In this document: positions 17,045 to 26,030 of the stretch, in pieces
Layout of the letters: each line of letters begins with the position of its first letter
Numbering within the stretch: the first letter of the stretch is position 1
Source: Alteribacter lacisalsi
Lineage (GTDB): Bacteria > Bacillota > Bacilli > Bacillales > Salisediminibacteriaceae
Assembly (NCBI RefSeq): GCF_003226345.1
Contig: NZ_PDOF01000002.1
Location: 496,001-560,000 of the forward strand
DNA length: 64,000 nt
Direction: 5' to 3'
Translations under genes and position numbers: made by a program
The notes under the pieces: generated by a model
The model's input: the letters and a program-made list of their open reading frames with translations, nothing else
What the model was told of the DNA's origin: nothing
Databases searched by the model: none

Positions 17045-18475
17045 TTGAAAACAGTCGATCTGTTAATCACAAATGCACATGTACTTACGATGGAAGGTCA
17101 AGGTGTAGGCTACATACACAAAGGAGCAGTTGCCGTGAGCGGCAGCACAATCGCAGCCGTTGGGCCAACTGACGAGGTAAGCCGGGACTTCCCGGCCCAC
17201 CGTACCATTGACGGCACTGGAAAAATTGTCATGCCAGGGCTGATCGATGCCCATATGCACACAGGACTGACCCTGGTCCGGGGCGTGGCTCAGGACATGA
17301 ACGACTGGATGCAGAAGGGGATCTGGCCGTTTGCGAAACACCTGACCACAGAGGACAAGAAGCTCGGCTCCATGGTCAACATTCTAGAAGGTATTCAGGC
17401 AGGAACCACCACTTTTGGTGATTATAACGATCATATGCTTGATCTGGCTGAAAATTACGAGCAGACTGGCGCACGAGCAGTAGTCACGGAGATGGTAAAT
17501 GAAATGCCTGAGACGATTGTCGATCTTGAAGTCGGCGATCTGTATCCGTTTGATCCATCCGTCGGCGAGGAAAAAAAGAGACGAAATGAGCAGCTGCTCG
17601 AGAAGTATCCGTTTACAGAAAAAGGGCGGATTACTGCTCTTTCAGGACCCCAGGGACCGGACATGATGAGCCTGGAACTATTAAAAGAGATGCAGCATCT
17701 CGCAAACATTCACCACACGAAACTCCATATGCACGTAGCCCAGGGAGACCGTGAAATCGGGCAGATGGAAAAGCGCTATGGCAAACGGAGCATACCGTTT
17801 CTGGAAGAACACGGTTTTCTCAACAACCGACTTCTTGCTGTGCATCTGACTGAAGCAACGGATGAAGAAACGGCAGCCGTTGCACGAAGTGGTGCAGGCA
17901 TGATTTACTGTGCCGGGAGTATCGGCATCATCGACGGGCTTGTCCCGCCTATGCTCACCTTTCTTGAAAACGGCGGCCGTGCCTGCCTCGGGTCCGACCA
18001 GGCACCGGGAAACAACTGTAATCAGATGTTCAATGAAATGAAGATGGCGGCGATCTTGAACAAAGTAAAACGGAAAGATCCCTCCGTTTTTAACGCCACG
18101 CTTGCAATCCGTTCAGCCACAATTGAAAGTGCCAGGGTACTCGGCCTCGAAGATCAGATCGGGAGTCTCAGACGAGGGAAAAAAGCCGATCTCATCGTTA
18201 TCGACGCAGAACAGCCGTCTCTTTTTCCGGTACTCACAGATCCGGTCAGAAACATCGTTCCCAACCTTGTGTACTCAGCCCGCGGGCACGAAGTGGAAAT
18301 GTCCATAATCGACGGACGGATTGTAATGGAAGACCGGAACGTGGTGACAGTGGACGTAAAGACGGCAGTAAAAGCCGGTCAGAAAGCCGCAGATGCTCTC
18401 GTACAGCGGGCTTCTGCTGATCTGAAACAGGCAGACAGTGATGTGGTGAAGATGGTGAAGCAGGGCCTGCTGTAG
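17045..18475 (+). CDS. amidohydrolase/deaminase (TRZ/ATZ type)
   Basis: A 476-residue metal-dependent hydrolase. The metal ligands are visible in order: DAHMHTG, LHMHVAQ, AVHLTEA and GSDQAPG, on an intact TIM barrel flanked by the usual split beta-sandwich ends (VDLLITNAHVLTMEG at the start, DGRIVMEDRN at the end). It resembles enzymes that deaminate or dechlorinate purines, pterins, triazines or S-adenosylhomocysteine. The start is TTG 17045, with AAGGAG 8 nt upstream and no ATG nearby. A SMP-30-like lactonase follows 108 nt later. The specific substrate cannot be read from the sequence. Confidence 0.88.
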   Translation: MKTVDLLITNAHVLTMEGQGVGYIHKGAVAVSGSTIAAVGPTDEVSRDFPAHRTIDGTGKIVMPGLIDAHMHTGLTLVRGVAQDMNDWMQKGIWPFAKHLTTEDKKLGSMVNILEGIQAGTTTFGDYNDHMLDLAENYEQTGARAVVTEMVNEMPETIVDLEVGDLYPFDPSVGEEKKRRNEQLLEKYPFTEKGRITALSGPQGPDMMSLELLKEMQHLANIHHTKLHMHVAQGDREIGQMEKRYGKRSIPFLEEHGFLNNRLLAVHLTEATDEETAAVARSGAGMIYCAGSIGIIDGLVPPMLTFLENGGRACLGSDQAPGNNCNQMFNEMKMAAILNKVKRKDPSVFNATLAIRSATIESARVLGLEDQIGSLRRGKKADLIVIDAEQPSLFPVLTDPVRNIVPNLVYSARGHEVEMSIIDGRIVMEDRNVVTVDVKTAVKAGQKAADALVQRASADLKQADSDVVKMVKQGLL

Positions 18476-18583
18476 AAGCCGCAGTCTAAATGCGTCTCTT
18501 TTTCCAAGGAAAGGGAGGTTTTGAATTTCTCCCCGGTGGTAGAAAGAAACTAGTAGCTGAATCTATGGAGGGACTGGTGACAG

Positions 18584-19423
18584 ATGGAGACGGAGAAACT
18601 GGCAGGATGCGAGAACAAGCTCGGGGAGGGGCCGCTCTGGTGCGAGGAGGACGGACGCCTGTACTGGGTTGATATTGTAGGCTCTGCGATTTACGAGTTT
18701 GATTATGATGAGGCTGAAATCAAAAAATACCCGACAGAAAAACGGCCGACTGCCCTTGGACAGAAAAAAGGCTCAAGCCGGTATGTGGTGCTTGAGGACG
18801 GGCTGTATCTTTGGGAAAAAATAACGAATACAGTAGAACCGGTCGATGTACTTGACCTGCCGGACGGTGTCCGGTTTAATGACGGCAAACTTGACCCATG
18901 GGGCCGCTTCTGGGCCGGTACGATGGGCGAGAAAGGCCAGAAAGAGGCAGGTGCCCTTTACTGCTGGGATACTGATGGAACGCGCCAGACTGTGCTCAAG
19001 GATGTAACCACCTCCAACGGACTGGCATGGGATAAGCAGGCGGTAACGATGTACTACATCGACACAGGAACCCGGTGCATATTAAAGTTTCATTATGATG
19101 AAACCACCGGCGCCATTGCAAACAAAGAAATCGTCTATACGTTTCAGGAAGAAGACGGAGTGCCTGACGGGATGACCATCGATTCAAACGGCCTTTTATG
19201 GGTAGCCCTGTTCGGCGGCTACCGGGTGGCGGTCATTAATCCGGAGCTTGGAGAATGGGTCGACACGGTGGACGTTCCGGCGAAAAAAGTGACATGTCCT
19301 GCTTTCGGCGGCCCGGACGGACGGGATCTGTTTATTACAACAGCTTCTGTAGGACTGACGGAACCAGATCTGATTGAGTATCCTGATTCAGGCAGTCTCT
19401 TTGTGGTCAGAGGCGTAAAGTAA
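18584..19423 (+). CDS. SMP-30/gluconolactonase-family lactonase
   Basis: A 279-residue six-bladed propeller of the SMP-30 family. Expected divalent-metal ligands appear in GEGPLW (Glu), GVRFNDGK (Asn), SNGLAW (Asn) and VPDGM (Asp). Members open sugar lactones or other lactones, usually in the cytosol. The ATG at 18584 has GGAGG about 12 nt upstream, a little far. It probably shares a transcript with the preceding amidohydrolase, and a terminator follows. The substrate lactone is unknown; pairing with a deaminase rather than a sugar dehydrogenase is unusual. Confidence 0.85.
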   Translation: METEKLAGCENKLGEGPLWCEEDGRLYWVDIVGSAIYEFDYDEAEIKKYPTEKRPTALGQKKGSSRYVVLEDGLYLWEKITNTVEPVDVLDLPDGVRFNDGKLDPWGRFWAGTMGEKGQKEAGALYCWDTDGTRQTVLKDVTTSNGLAWDKQAVTMYYIDTGTRCILKFHYDETTGAIANKEIVYTFQEEDGVPDGMTIDSNGLLWVALFGGYRVAVINPELGEWVDTVDVPAKKVTCPAFGGPDGRDLFITTASVGLTEPDLIEYPDSGSLFVVRGVK

Positions 19424-19427
19424 CACG

Positions 19428-19468
19428 AAAAGCGGCTCACCCTGAGTGTTTGGGGGGGAGCCGTTTTT
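19428..19468 (+). terminator. terminator after the SMP-30 gene
   Basis: CGGCTC (19433-19438) pairs with GAGCCG (19458-19463), followed by TTTTT. Confidence 0.75.
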
Positions 19469-19507
19469 AATATGGTTTTTTGTAAATTATATTTGTTAGT
19501 ATATCTC

Positions 19508-19538
19508 ACTGCAGGCGGACGCTTTCCGCGGGCATCAC
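19508..19538 (-). repeat. MITE-like repeat fragment, copy 2
   Basis: About 30 bases, CTGCAGGCGGACGCTTTCC and onward, matching one end of the dispersed repeat. The same words recur at 38303. Confidence 0.55.
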
Positions 19539-19566
19539 TTCAGTTCTATGATAGTTTTTTCTGATA

Positions 19567-20229
19567 TCAATTGTACGTAAACTCCGTTTCCACAACAGCC
19601 AGAATGGTCAGCGTGCCCGGCTGGATCGGTGTCCCCTCCGCAGAGGCATAGAGTGCTGTCTGAAACGGCACTGGTGTTGTAGATGGTGATATTTCACGTA
19701 CCGAGACGGGAGGAGTATCTACTAAAACACCAAGTTCCTCCCCGATGGTTTCAGCTTTTCTGCCCGCATCCTGCAGGGCGAGTGTCAGTGCTTCATTGTA
19801 AAAGGCGGACGGATCGGCGAGGGAAAACTGAATGGAAGAGATGGAATTGGCACCTGCTGCCACCGCATCATCAACAACCGGTCCGGTCAGTTCGATATCG
19901 TCGAGTGTGACCCGGAGCTGGTGGGTGACTCTGTAGCCTCTGAACTGCTGCTGGCCGTCTACAAAATCGTATTGTGTATCGATACGGTACTCGACCGTCT
20001 GGATGCTCTCTTCAGGAACCCCGAGCGCGGTGATGGCGTCAGTGACCGCACTGATCGCTGCAGCATTTTCCTGCTGGGCGGCACTCACTTCCGTTTTCTC
20101 GGTTATGACCCCGACAGTAATGTTTGCCTGGTCGGGAGCAGAAGAAACGGAGCCCTCACCTTTAACTTTCAGGATGTTTCGGGTCTGGTCGTTCCGGTAT
20201 GCCGGTCGATTCGGTTGCTTCGGATACAT
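19567..20229 (-). CDS. SIMPL-domain protein (DUF541)
   Basis: 220 residues. The pattern VKGEGSVSSAPDQANITVGV near residue 20-40, the repeated coiled/ferredoxin-like segments and the C-terminal AVVETEFTYN match the SIMPL (DUF541, YggE-like) family. Family members are periplasmic or surface proteins linked to oxidative stress; here no signal peptide is visible, so it may be cytosolic. ATG 20229 follows a G-rich ribosome binding site; a longer frame from 20262 adds 11 unlikely residues. It is separate from recQ, which ends at a terminator upstream. Confidence 0.85.
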   Translation of the reverse strand: MYPKQPNRPAYRNDQTRNILKVKGEGSVSSAPDQANITVGVITEKTEVSAAQQENAAAISAVTDAITALGVPEESIQTVEYRIDTQYDFVDGQQQFRGYRVTHQLRVTLDDIELTGPVVDDAVAAGANSISSIQFSLADPSAFYNEALTLALQDAGRKAETIGEELGVLVDTPPVSVREISPSTTPVPFQTALYASAEGTPIQPGTLTILAVVETEFTYN

Positions 20230-20343
20230 GGATAAGCCCCCCGTGTAACGGAATATGTGCACTACTAACCAGTTTATTTGAAAACCGGATCAAATAGAAC
20301 CGGTGAACGGTTGAATCCGTGAAATTTCGTTCTGGTGTAACGC

Positions 20344-20372
20344 AAAAAAACCGGCGGAAAGAATTCCGCCGG
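20344..20372 (-). terminator. recQ terminator
   Basis: On the minus strand CCGGCGGAA and TTCCGCCGG arms are followed by TTTTTTT. Confidence 0.9.
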
Positions 20373-20395
20373 GGCATGATACCGAACATTTTGAG

Positions 20396-22567
20396 CTATT
20401 TCACAAACCCTTGAAGCACGGCTTTGATCTGGAAATAGTCAATGTGGTCGGGCAGGGCTTCCTTCAACGGCTTCAGGCCTTCGGAAGGGTCTACCTCGGA
20501 TACCACATGCTTAATCGTATCCTGTGCGTCAATATCTATGATTGCTGAAAAATCCACCTGTTCTCCTTCTTCGGCGCAGCGAAGCAGGTGTTCACCGGCA
20601 GTGGAGCATTTGATGCCCCGTTCTTCAGCAATCACGTCAAGTGTGGCGCCGTCCTTAAACATTCGAAGAGTAATCAGGTGACTCGGCACTTTGTCTTCCT
20701 GTTTACTGCCGCCCGGAGTCGAAGGCGGCGCAAAATCACCACCGGACATACTTCCCGCCTTACGATCGCTGGAATCTACAATGCCCTCTTCAGGATGTGT
20801 CTCCACATACGTCCGGATCCGCTCGAGAAACGGTTCGCCGTACTTTGCGATTTTCTGCTCACCGACACCTTTTACAGAGAGCATTGTATCTTCATTCACT
20901 GGAAGCCGGTTGCACAACTCTTTGAGCGTCTGATCGGAAAAGACCATATACGGTGCCACCGAATGCTCCCGTGCCAGTTCCCTGCGCAGTTCCCGGAGTT
21001 CTGCGAACAGGGGATGGGTTTCCGCAATCCGCTCCACGCGCCGTTCTTCTTTCTTTTCCACCTTCTCGGTACCTTTCAGAACCGGAACCGCCTTTTCACC
21101 GAGGGCGAGAACCGGATAGGTGCTGCCGGTCATCCGCAGGTATTCCTCGGCTACCAGATAATCAATAAACTGGCCCACATCTTTCGCAGAGCGGGTTTTC
21201 ATCAGGCCGTAAGTTGAGAGTTTGTTAAATCCCAGTTCTCTTACTTTCTGATTGGCCGAACCGGTAAGCACCTGGGCAACCACTGTTTTGCCGAATCGCT
21301 CGTTCATTCGTTTGATACACGAAAACACCATCTGGGCGTCACGTGTGACATCCTGTGTTTCCCGGTTGTCGGTACAACTGCTGCACCGCCCGCAAGGATC
21401 TGCGCCGTGATCACCGAAATACTCGAGAATAAAGCTCTGAAGACACGCTTCTGTGTGACAGTAATTAATCATCTGCCGTAGCTTACGGTATTCATTTTCT
21501 TTCCGATCGTCCTCCGAATCACTCTGGTCAATCAGAAACTGCTGCACACGCACGTCCTGGGGCGAGTAGAGAAGTATACACTCACTCGCTTCACCGTCCC
21601 GTCCGGCGCGTCCTGCTTCCTGATAATAGCTTTCTATGTTTCTCGGAATCTGATAGTGCAGCACGTAGCGCACATTTGATTTGTTAATACCCATCCCAAA
21701 GGCATTCGTGGCCACCATTACATCGATCCGGTCATACACAAAGTCTTCCTGACTAGCCTGCCTGGCAGTGCTGCTCATGCCGCCGTGATACTTCCCGGCG
21801 GGAATTCCCTTACGTTCCAGAAGTTCCTGTACCCGTTCCACTTCTTTACGCGTCGACGCATAAATAATCCCCGGTTCACCTGCATTTTTACTGATGTAGT
21901 CAATCATGTAGCGGTCCCGGTCCTGACCTTTCAGAACATGAAAGGACAGGTTGTCCCTTGCAAATCCGGTCTGCACCACGTGATCCGCTTCAATCCCGAA
22001 CGCACGGCAGATGTCATCTCTAACTTCCGGTGTCGCCGTGGCGGTAAGGGCAAGGAGGGATGGACGCTGCCCAAGATCCTGAATGACGCCGGGAATCCGC
22101 ATATAGCTTGGCCTGAAATCATGTCCCCATTGAGAGACACAGTGGGCTTCATCTACAGCAATAAGGGAAACGTCCAGAGTACGAAGCAGACTCACAAAAC
22201 CCGGCATCTCAAAGCGCTCAGGGGCAACATAGAGAATTTTCACTTCTCCTTCCCTGACAGAAGCGATTACAGCCTCAGACTCCTCGTAGCTAAGGGAACT
22301 GTTAATAAACGCAGAGCCGATCTGTGCCTCGCGAAGCTCATCCACCTGATCCTTCATCAGGGAAATGAGCGGCGAGATCACAAGCGTAAGGCCGGGAAAA
22401 AGAAGGGAGGGAATCTGATAGCAGATTGATTTTCCTCCGCCGGTCGGCATTATTCCCATTACAGGATTACCTTGAAACACCCGGGTAATAATCGTTTCCT
22501 GACCCGGCCGGAAACGGTCGTATCCAAAATGCTTATGAAGCATCTGTTCAGCTTGTTGAATCATCAC
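20396..22567 (-). CDS. recQ: ATP-dependent DNA helicase RecQ
   Basis: 723 residues. Superfamily 2 core with Walker A MPTGGGKS (about 40-47) and DEAH. A zinc-binding RecQ-Ct region carries cysteines in CHTEACL and PCGRCSSC. An HRDC domain lies around 530-610, and a C-terminal HTH-like segment (LRMFKDGATLDVIAEERGIK) is typical of Firmicutes RecQ. It unwinds DNA 3' to 5' in recombination and fork repair. AAAGGAG is 7 nt from GTG 22567 and 10 nt from ATG 22564; either could start translation. Ends at a strong terminator. Confidence 0.95.
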   Translation of the reverse strand: MMIQQAEQMLHKHFGYDRFRPGQETIITRVFQGNPVMGIMPTGGGKSICYQIPSLLFPGLTLVISPLISLMKDQVDELREAQIGSAFINSSLSYEESEAVIASVREGEVKILYVAPERFEMPGFVSLLRTLDVSLIAVDEAHCVSQWGHDFRPSYMRIPGVIQDLGQRPSLLALTATATPEVRDDICRAFGIEADHVVQTGFARDNLSFHVLKGQDRDRYMIDYISKNAGEPGIIYASTRKEVERVQELLERKGIPAGKYHGGMSSTARQASQEDFVYDRIDVMVATNAFGMGINKSNVRYVLHYQIPRNIESYYQEAGRAGRDGEASECILLYSPQDVRVQQFLIDQSDSEDDRKENEYRKLRQMINYCHTEACLQSFILEYFGDHGADPCGRCSSCTDNRETQDVTRDAQMVFSCIKRMNERFGKTVVAQVLTGSANQKVRELGFNKLSTYGLMKTRSAKDVGQFIDYLVAEEYLRMTGSTYPVLALGEKAVPVLKGTEKVEKKEERRVERIAETHPLFAELRELRRELAREHSVAPYMVFSDQTLKELCNRLPVNEDTMLSVKGVGEQKIAKYGEPFLERIRTYVETHPEEGIVDSSDRKAGSMSGGDFAPPSTPGGSKQEDKVPSHLITLRMFKDGATLDVIAEERGIKCSTAGEHLLRCAEEGEQVDFSAIIDIDAQDTIKHVVSEVDPSEGLKPLKEALPDHIDYFQIKAVLQGFVK

Positions 22568-22703
22568 GGAGGTGCTCCTTTCTGCTTGATATTAAAGCCC
22601 CGAAAAAGGTGAAATAAAAAAATTTAACGTATAAAACAATTGCTGTTTACCATTAAATAGATTGAACATCCGCCTGCAGTGTGAAAAATCTAAATGATAG
22701 GAA

Positions 22704-22815
22704 ACTCGTTCCTTTCGCGCAGAGCTACACGCGCGGCAGTGAGACCCCTGCGGCAATGGTGGCCAGGCTAGCCGGCATCGCCGCGGAAAGCGAACGGACG
22801 GAGTGAAGCGAAGCT
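22704..22815 (+). repeat. MITE-like intergenic repeat, copy 3
   Basis: A roughly 110-bp copy with the core GTGAGACCCCTGCGGCAATG and CCGCGGAAAGCGAACGGACG. It lies between the recQ start and the yfmM end. Confidence 0.75.
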
Positions 22816-22848
22816 TCTGTTTAATAAGTCATTTTCAGTGAAACGGAT

Positions 22849-24404
22849 TTAAAACACCTTTGTAGTCCAGTCCTCACAGTTCCACACATCTGTCACCACG
22901 TCTTCATAAAACTCAGGCTCGTGACTGATCAGCAGAATACTGCCCTTATAAGCCTTCAAAGCACGCTTCAGTTCCGCTTTGGCATCTACATCCAAATGGT
23001 TGGTCGGCTCGTCCAGCACCAGAAGGTTGGTTTCACTGTTGATGAGCTTGCAGAGGCGAACCTTCGCTTTTCCCCGCCGCTTAACACGGAAACCTTGCTC
23101 TCGATGTGTTTTGTCATCAGGCCGCATTTGGCAAGCGCCGAACGGACCTGCGCCTGGCTCAGGGATGGGAACGTATCCCACACTTCCTCGATGCACGTAT
23201 TGTTATTGGTCGTTTTAATTTCCTGCTCAAAGTACCCGATGTGAAGGTGTTCGCCGCGCTCGACGGTCCCGCTCACCGGTTTGATTTCCCCAAGCACCGA
23301 GCGGAGGAGGGTCGTTTTCCCGATCCCGTTCGCACCGGTGAGGGCAAGCTTCTGTCCCCGCTCCATCCGCAGATTCAGAGGGCGGGAGAGAGGCTCGTCG
23401 TAGCCGATCACAAGGTCAGTGGTTTCAAAAATCAGCTTTCCTGGTGTGCGGGCCATCTGAAAACGGAACTCCGGCTTCGGCTTTTCCTGCGCCAGCTCAA
23501 TAACATCCATCTTGTCGAGTTTTTTCTGGCGGCTCATCGCCATATTCCGAGTTGAAATCCGGGCCTTGTTCCGGGCCACAAAATCCTTCAGGCCGGCAAT
23601 TTCCTGCTGCTGCTTTTTGTACGCCGATTCAAGCTGCTGCTTTTTCATCTCGTACACTTTCATGAACTGGTCATAGTCACCAGCGTATCGGGTCAGTTCC
23701 TGATTTTCCATATGATAGACCAGGTTAATAACGCTGTTCAGAAACGGAATGTCGTGGGAAATCAGAATAAACGCGTTCTCGTATTCCTGCAGGTAGCGCT
23801 TGAGCCACTCGATATGCTGCTCGTCAAGATAGTTGGTCGGCTCATCGAGAAGGAGAATATCCGGTTTTTCCAGAAGCAGCTTCGCGAGCAGAATCTTTGT
23901 CCGCTGTCCGCCGCTTAAATCGTTCACGTCACGGTCCAGACCGATTTCATCAAGACCGAGACCACGGGCAATTTCCTCCACCTTTGCGTCTATCACGTAA
24001 AAATCATTGTTGGTGAGCATGTCCTGGAACGTGCCGACCTCTTCAAGAAGGGCTTCCAGTTCTTCGGGAGACGCCTCGCCCATTTTTTCGTACAGGCTGT
24101 TCATGTCCTGCTCCATATCGTACAGATACTGAAACGCCGTCTTCAGCACGTCACGTACCGTCAGACCTTTCTGAAGAACAGTGTGCTGATCCAGAAAGCC
24201 GACCCGCACATTTTTCGCCCATTCGATTTTTCCTTCGTCCGGCTCAAGGGAGCGGGTAACGATGTTCATAAACGTGGATTTTCCTTCTCCATTCGCGCCG
24301 ATGAGGCCAATGTGCTCACCTTTCAGGAGGCGAAAGCTCACATCGTTAAAAATCGCCCGGTCACCGAACCCGTGACTCAGGTTTTTCACTGTTAAAATAC
24401 TCAT
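22849..24404 (-). pseudogene. yfmM: ABC-F ATPase YfmM, frameshifted
   Basis: A close relative of Bacillus YfmM, an ABC-F ribosome-associated ATPase with two ATP-binding domains and no membrane part. NBD1 has GANGEGKST and LSGGQ and is followed by the interdomain linker; NBD2 has GANGIGKTT and LSGGEK. Right after LSGGEK the frame breaks. The expected continuation AKVRLCKLINSETN, with LLVLDEPTNHLD, is encoded in another frame. One G is missing near 23067, in a GCTTTTCCCC run (plus strand). Adding one base gives exactly 518 residues, the length I recall for YfmM. As read, the product stops after 472 residues, lacking Walker B of NBD2. ATG 24404 with a GAGGATGTG site. A sequencing error is possible. 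Confidence 0.85.
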
Positions 24405-24431
24405 TTCTGTCACATCCTCTGCATGCGTATC

Positions 24432-24461
24432 TTTACTCCGGGGCCCTGGCTGGGGTACACT
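24432..24461 (+). promoter_or_regulatory. possible yfmL promoter
   Basis: TTTACT (24432-24437), an 18-base GC-rich spacer, TACACT (24456-24461). Moderate match, 47 nt before the yfmL start. Confidence 0.35.
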
Positions 24462-24507
24462 TTGAGGTAGAAAATCCGAACCGACGGACCCGCAAAAGGA
24501 GATCATC

Positions 24508-25761
24508 ATGACTAAATTTGAAAATCAGTTTCAACCATTTATCCAGTCGGCCTGGGAAAAAGCCGGCTTCACAGAACCAACGGCCATTCAGGAAGCAGCA
24601 GTGCCGCTTCTATTGAACGGGCTTGACGTGATCGCAGAGTCTCCCACAGGCACGGGAAAAACATTGGCATACCTTCTGCCGATTTTACACGAAATTGACC
24701 CGGAAAAGAAGGACATCCAGGCGGTTATTTTAGCCTCGTCCCAGGAACTTGTGATGCAGATTCTGGAACAGATCCAGCAGTGGGGCCAGGGGAGCGGCAT
24801 CCGTTCTGCTTCTCTGATTGGCGGTGCTAACACAAAGCGCCAGCTCGAAAAGCTGAAAAAGAAACCTCACATTGTTGCCGGAACGCCTGGACGTGTCGCT
24901 GAACTGGTAAACCAGAAAAAGCTTAAAATGCACGAAGTCCGTACGCTCGTCCTGGATGAAGGAGACCAGCTCCTCACCTCCGAGCACCAGGGGACAATTG
25001 AGGGAATCATCAAGGCCACCCTCCGCGACCGCCAGCTCGTCCTGTTTTCAGCCACCGTGCCAAAGGAAACAGAGCAGAAGGCAGCCGCACTTATGAACGA
25101 GGCGGAAGTGATCCGCAAAGAACGTGACACAGAAGCGTCAGGTAAAGTAGACCACGTATATATTGTTTCTGAAGCCCGGGAAAAGGTCGATGTGGTAAAC
25201 AGCCTTGTGAAAAACGAAAAGATGAAAGCTCTCGCCTTTGTAAACGATATTGGTGAGGTTAACACGATCGGAGAAAAGCTCGCCTTTAAAAAGGTGGAAG
25301 TAAGCATCCTTCACAGCGAGTCGAAAAAAGAGGAGCGGAAGCAGGCGATTACCCGTTTCCGGGAGGGGAGCACGCCGCTTCTCGTTGCCACAGACGTGGC
25401 AGCCCGGGGACTCGATGTGACCGGACTCACACACGTTATTCAAATGGATGTGCCTCGTGACGCAAAGCAGTATACCCACCGGGCCGGCCGCACCGGACGC
25501 CAGGGAGCGGACGGTATGGTAATCTCCCTCGTGGAACCGAGGGAAGAACGGGATCTGAAGCGGGCCGCACGTGATGCAGGCGTGACGCTCCGTGAAATGA
25601 AGCTGAGTCGTGGAAAAATTGAAAACGTGAAACCGGACGAGGGATCTGATCCTTCACCGAAAAAGAGACACACGCCAGGCACGAAAAGTCGTCAGCCCGC
25701 CGGTGTACGTGCAGGAGCCGGCAAAAAGCCCAGTGTGAAAAAGAAGAAAAAGAAAAAATAA
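24508..25761 (+). CDS. yfmL: DEAD-box-family RNA helicase YfmL
   Basis: 417 residues. Helicase motifs in order: Q-motif region PTAIQEAAVP, Walker A SPTGTGKT, TPGR, motif II read as DEGD rather than DEAD, SAT, then LVATDVAARGLDV and HRAGRTGR. The divergent neighbour YfmM reproduces the yfmL/yfmM pairing of B. subtilis, where YfmL has a role in ribosome assembly. The C-terminus is a basic extension ending in a lysine run, probably for RNA binding. AAAGGAG precedes the ATG. The Asp-Glu-Gly-Asp variant keeps both catalytic acids. Confidence 0.9.
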   Translation: MTKFENQFQPFIQSAWEKAGFTEPTAIQEAAVPLLLNGLDVIAESPTGTGKTLAYLLPILHEIDPEKKDIQAVILASSQELVMQILEQIQQWGQGSGIRSASLIGGANTKRQLEKLKKKPHIVAGTPGRVAELVNQKKLKMHEVRTLVLDEGDQLLTSEHQGTIEGIIKATLRDRQLVLFSATVPKETEQKAAALMNEAEVIRKERDTEASGKVDHVYIVSEAREKVDVVNSLVKNEKMKALAFVNDIGEVNTIGEKLAFKKVEVSILHSESKKEERKQAITRFREGSTPLLVATDVAARGLDVTGLTHVIQMDVPRDAKQYTHRAGRTGRQGADGMVISLVEPREERDLKRAARDAGVTLREMKLSRGKIENVKPDEGSDPSPKKRHTPGTKSRQPAGVRAGAGKKPSVKKKKKKK

Positions 25762-25794
25762 GTATACCTCTCAGTTAGTAAACCTCTATTATGC

Positions 25795-25918
25795 GCAGCT
25801 GACGCCAGCAGCGTGACTCCTGCGGCAATGGGAGCCAGGCGAGACCCCGCAGGGCGAAGCCCGCGGAGGCTCGCCGGCACCGCCGCGGAAAGCGAGCGGA
25901 TGGCGTTCAGCGGAGCTT
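25795..25918 (+). repeat. MITE-like intergenic repeat, copy 4
   Basis: About 124 bp with imperfect terminal inverted repeats (GCTGACGCCA versus TGGCGTTCAGC) and the family cores GACTCCTGCGGCAATGG and CCGCGGAAAGCGAGCGG. Confidence 0.8.
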
Positions 25919-25971
25919 TGCAAACTGACGGAAGGGTATACTCATTTCATTAAAGAAAAAGTAATATGCGG

Positions 25972-26009
25972 AAGCCCCGTTTCTGATCATTGCAGAAACG
26001 GGGCTTTTA
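25972..26009 (+). terminator. terminator between yfmL and helD
   Basis: AAGCCCCGTTTCTG and GCAGAAACGGGGCTT form a 14-bp stem with TTTTAT on the plus side. It may work for both convergent genes. Confidence 0.8.
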
Positions 26010-26030
26010 TGGCGTTTAAAAAACCTGTAC

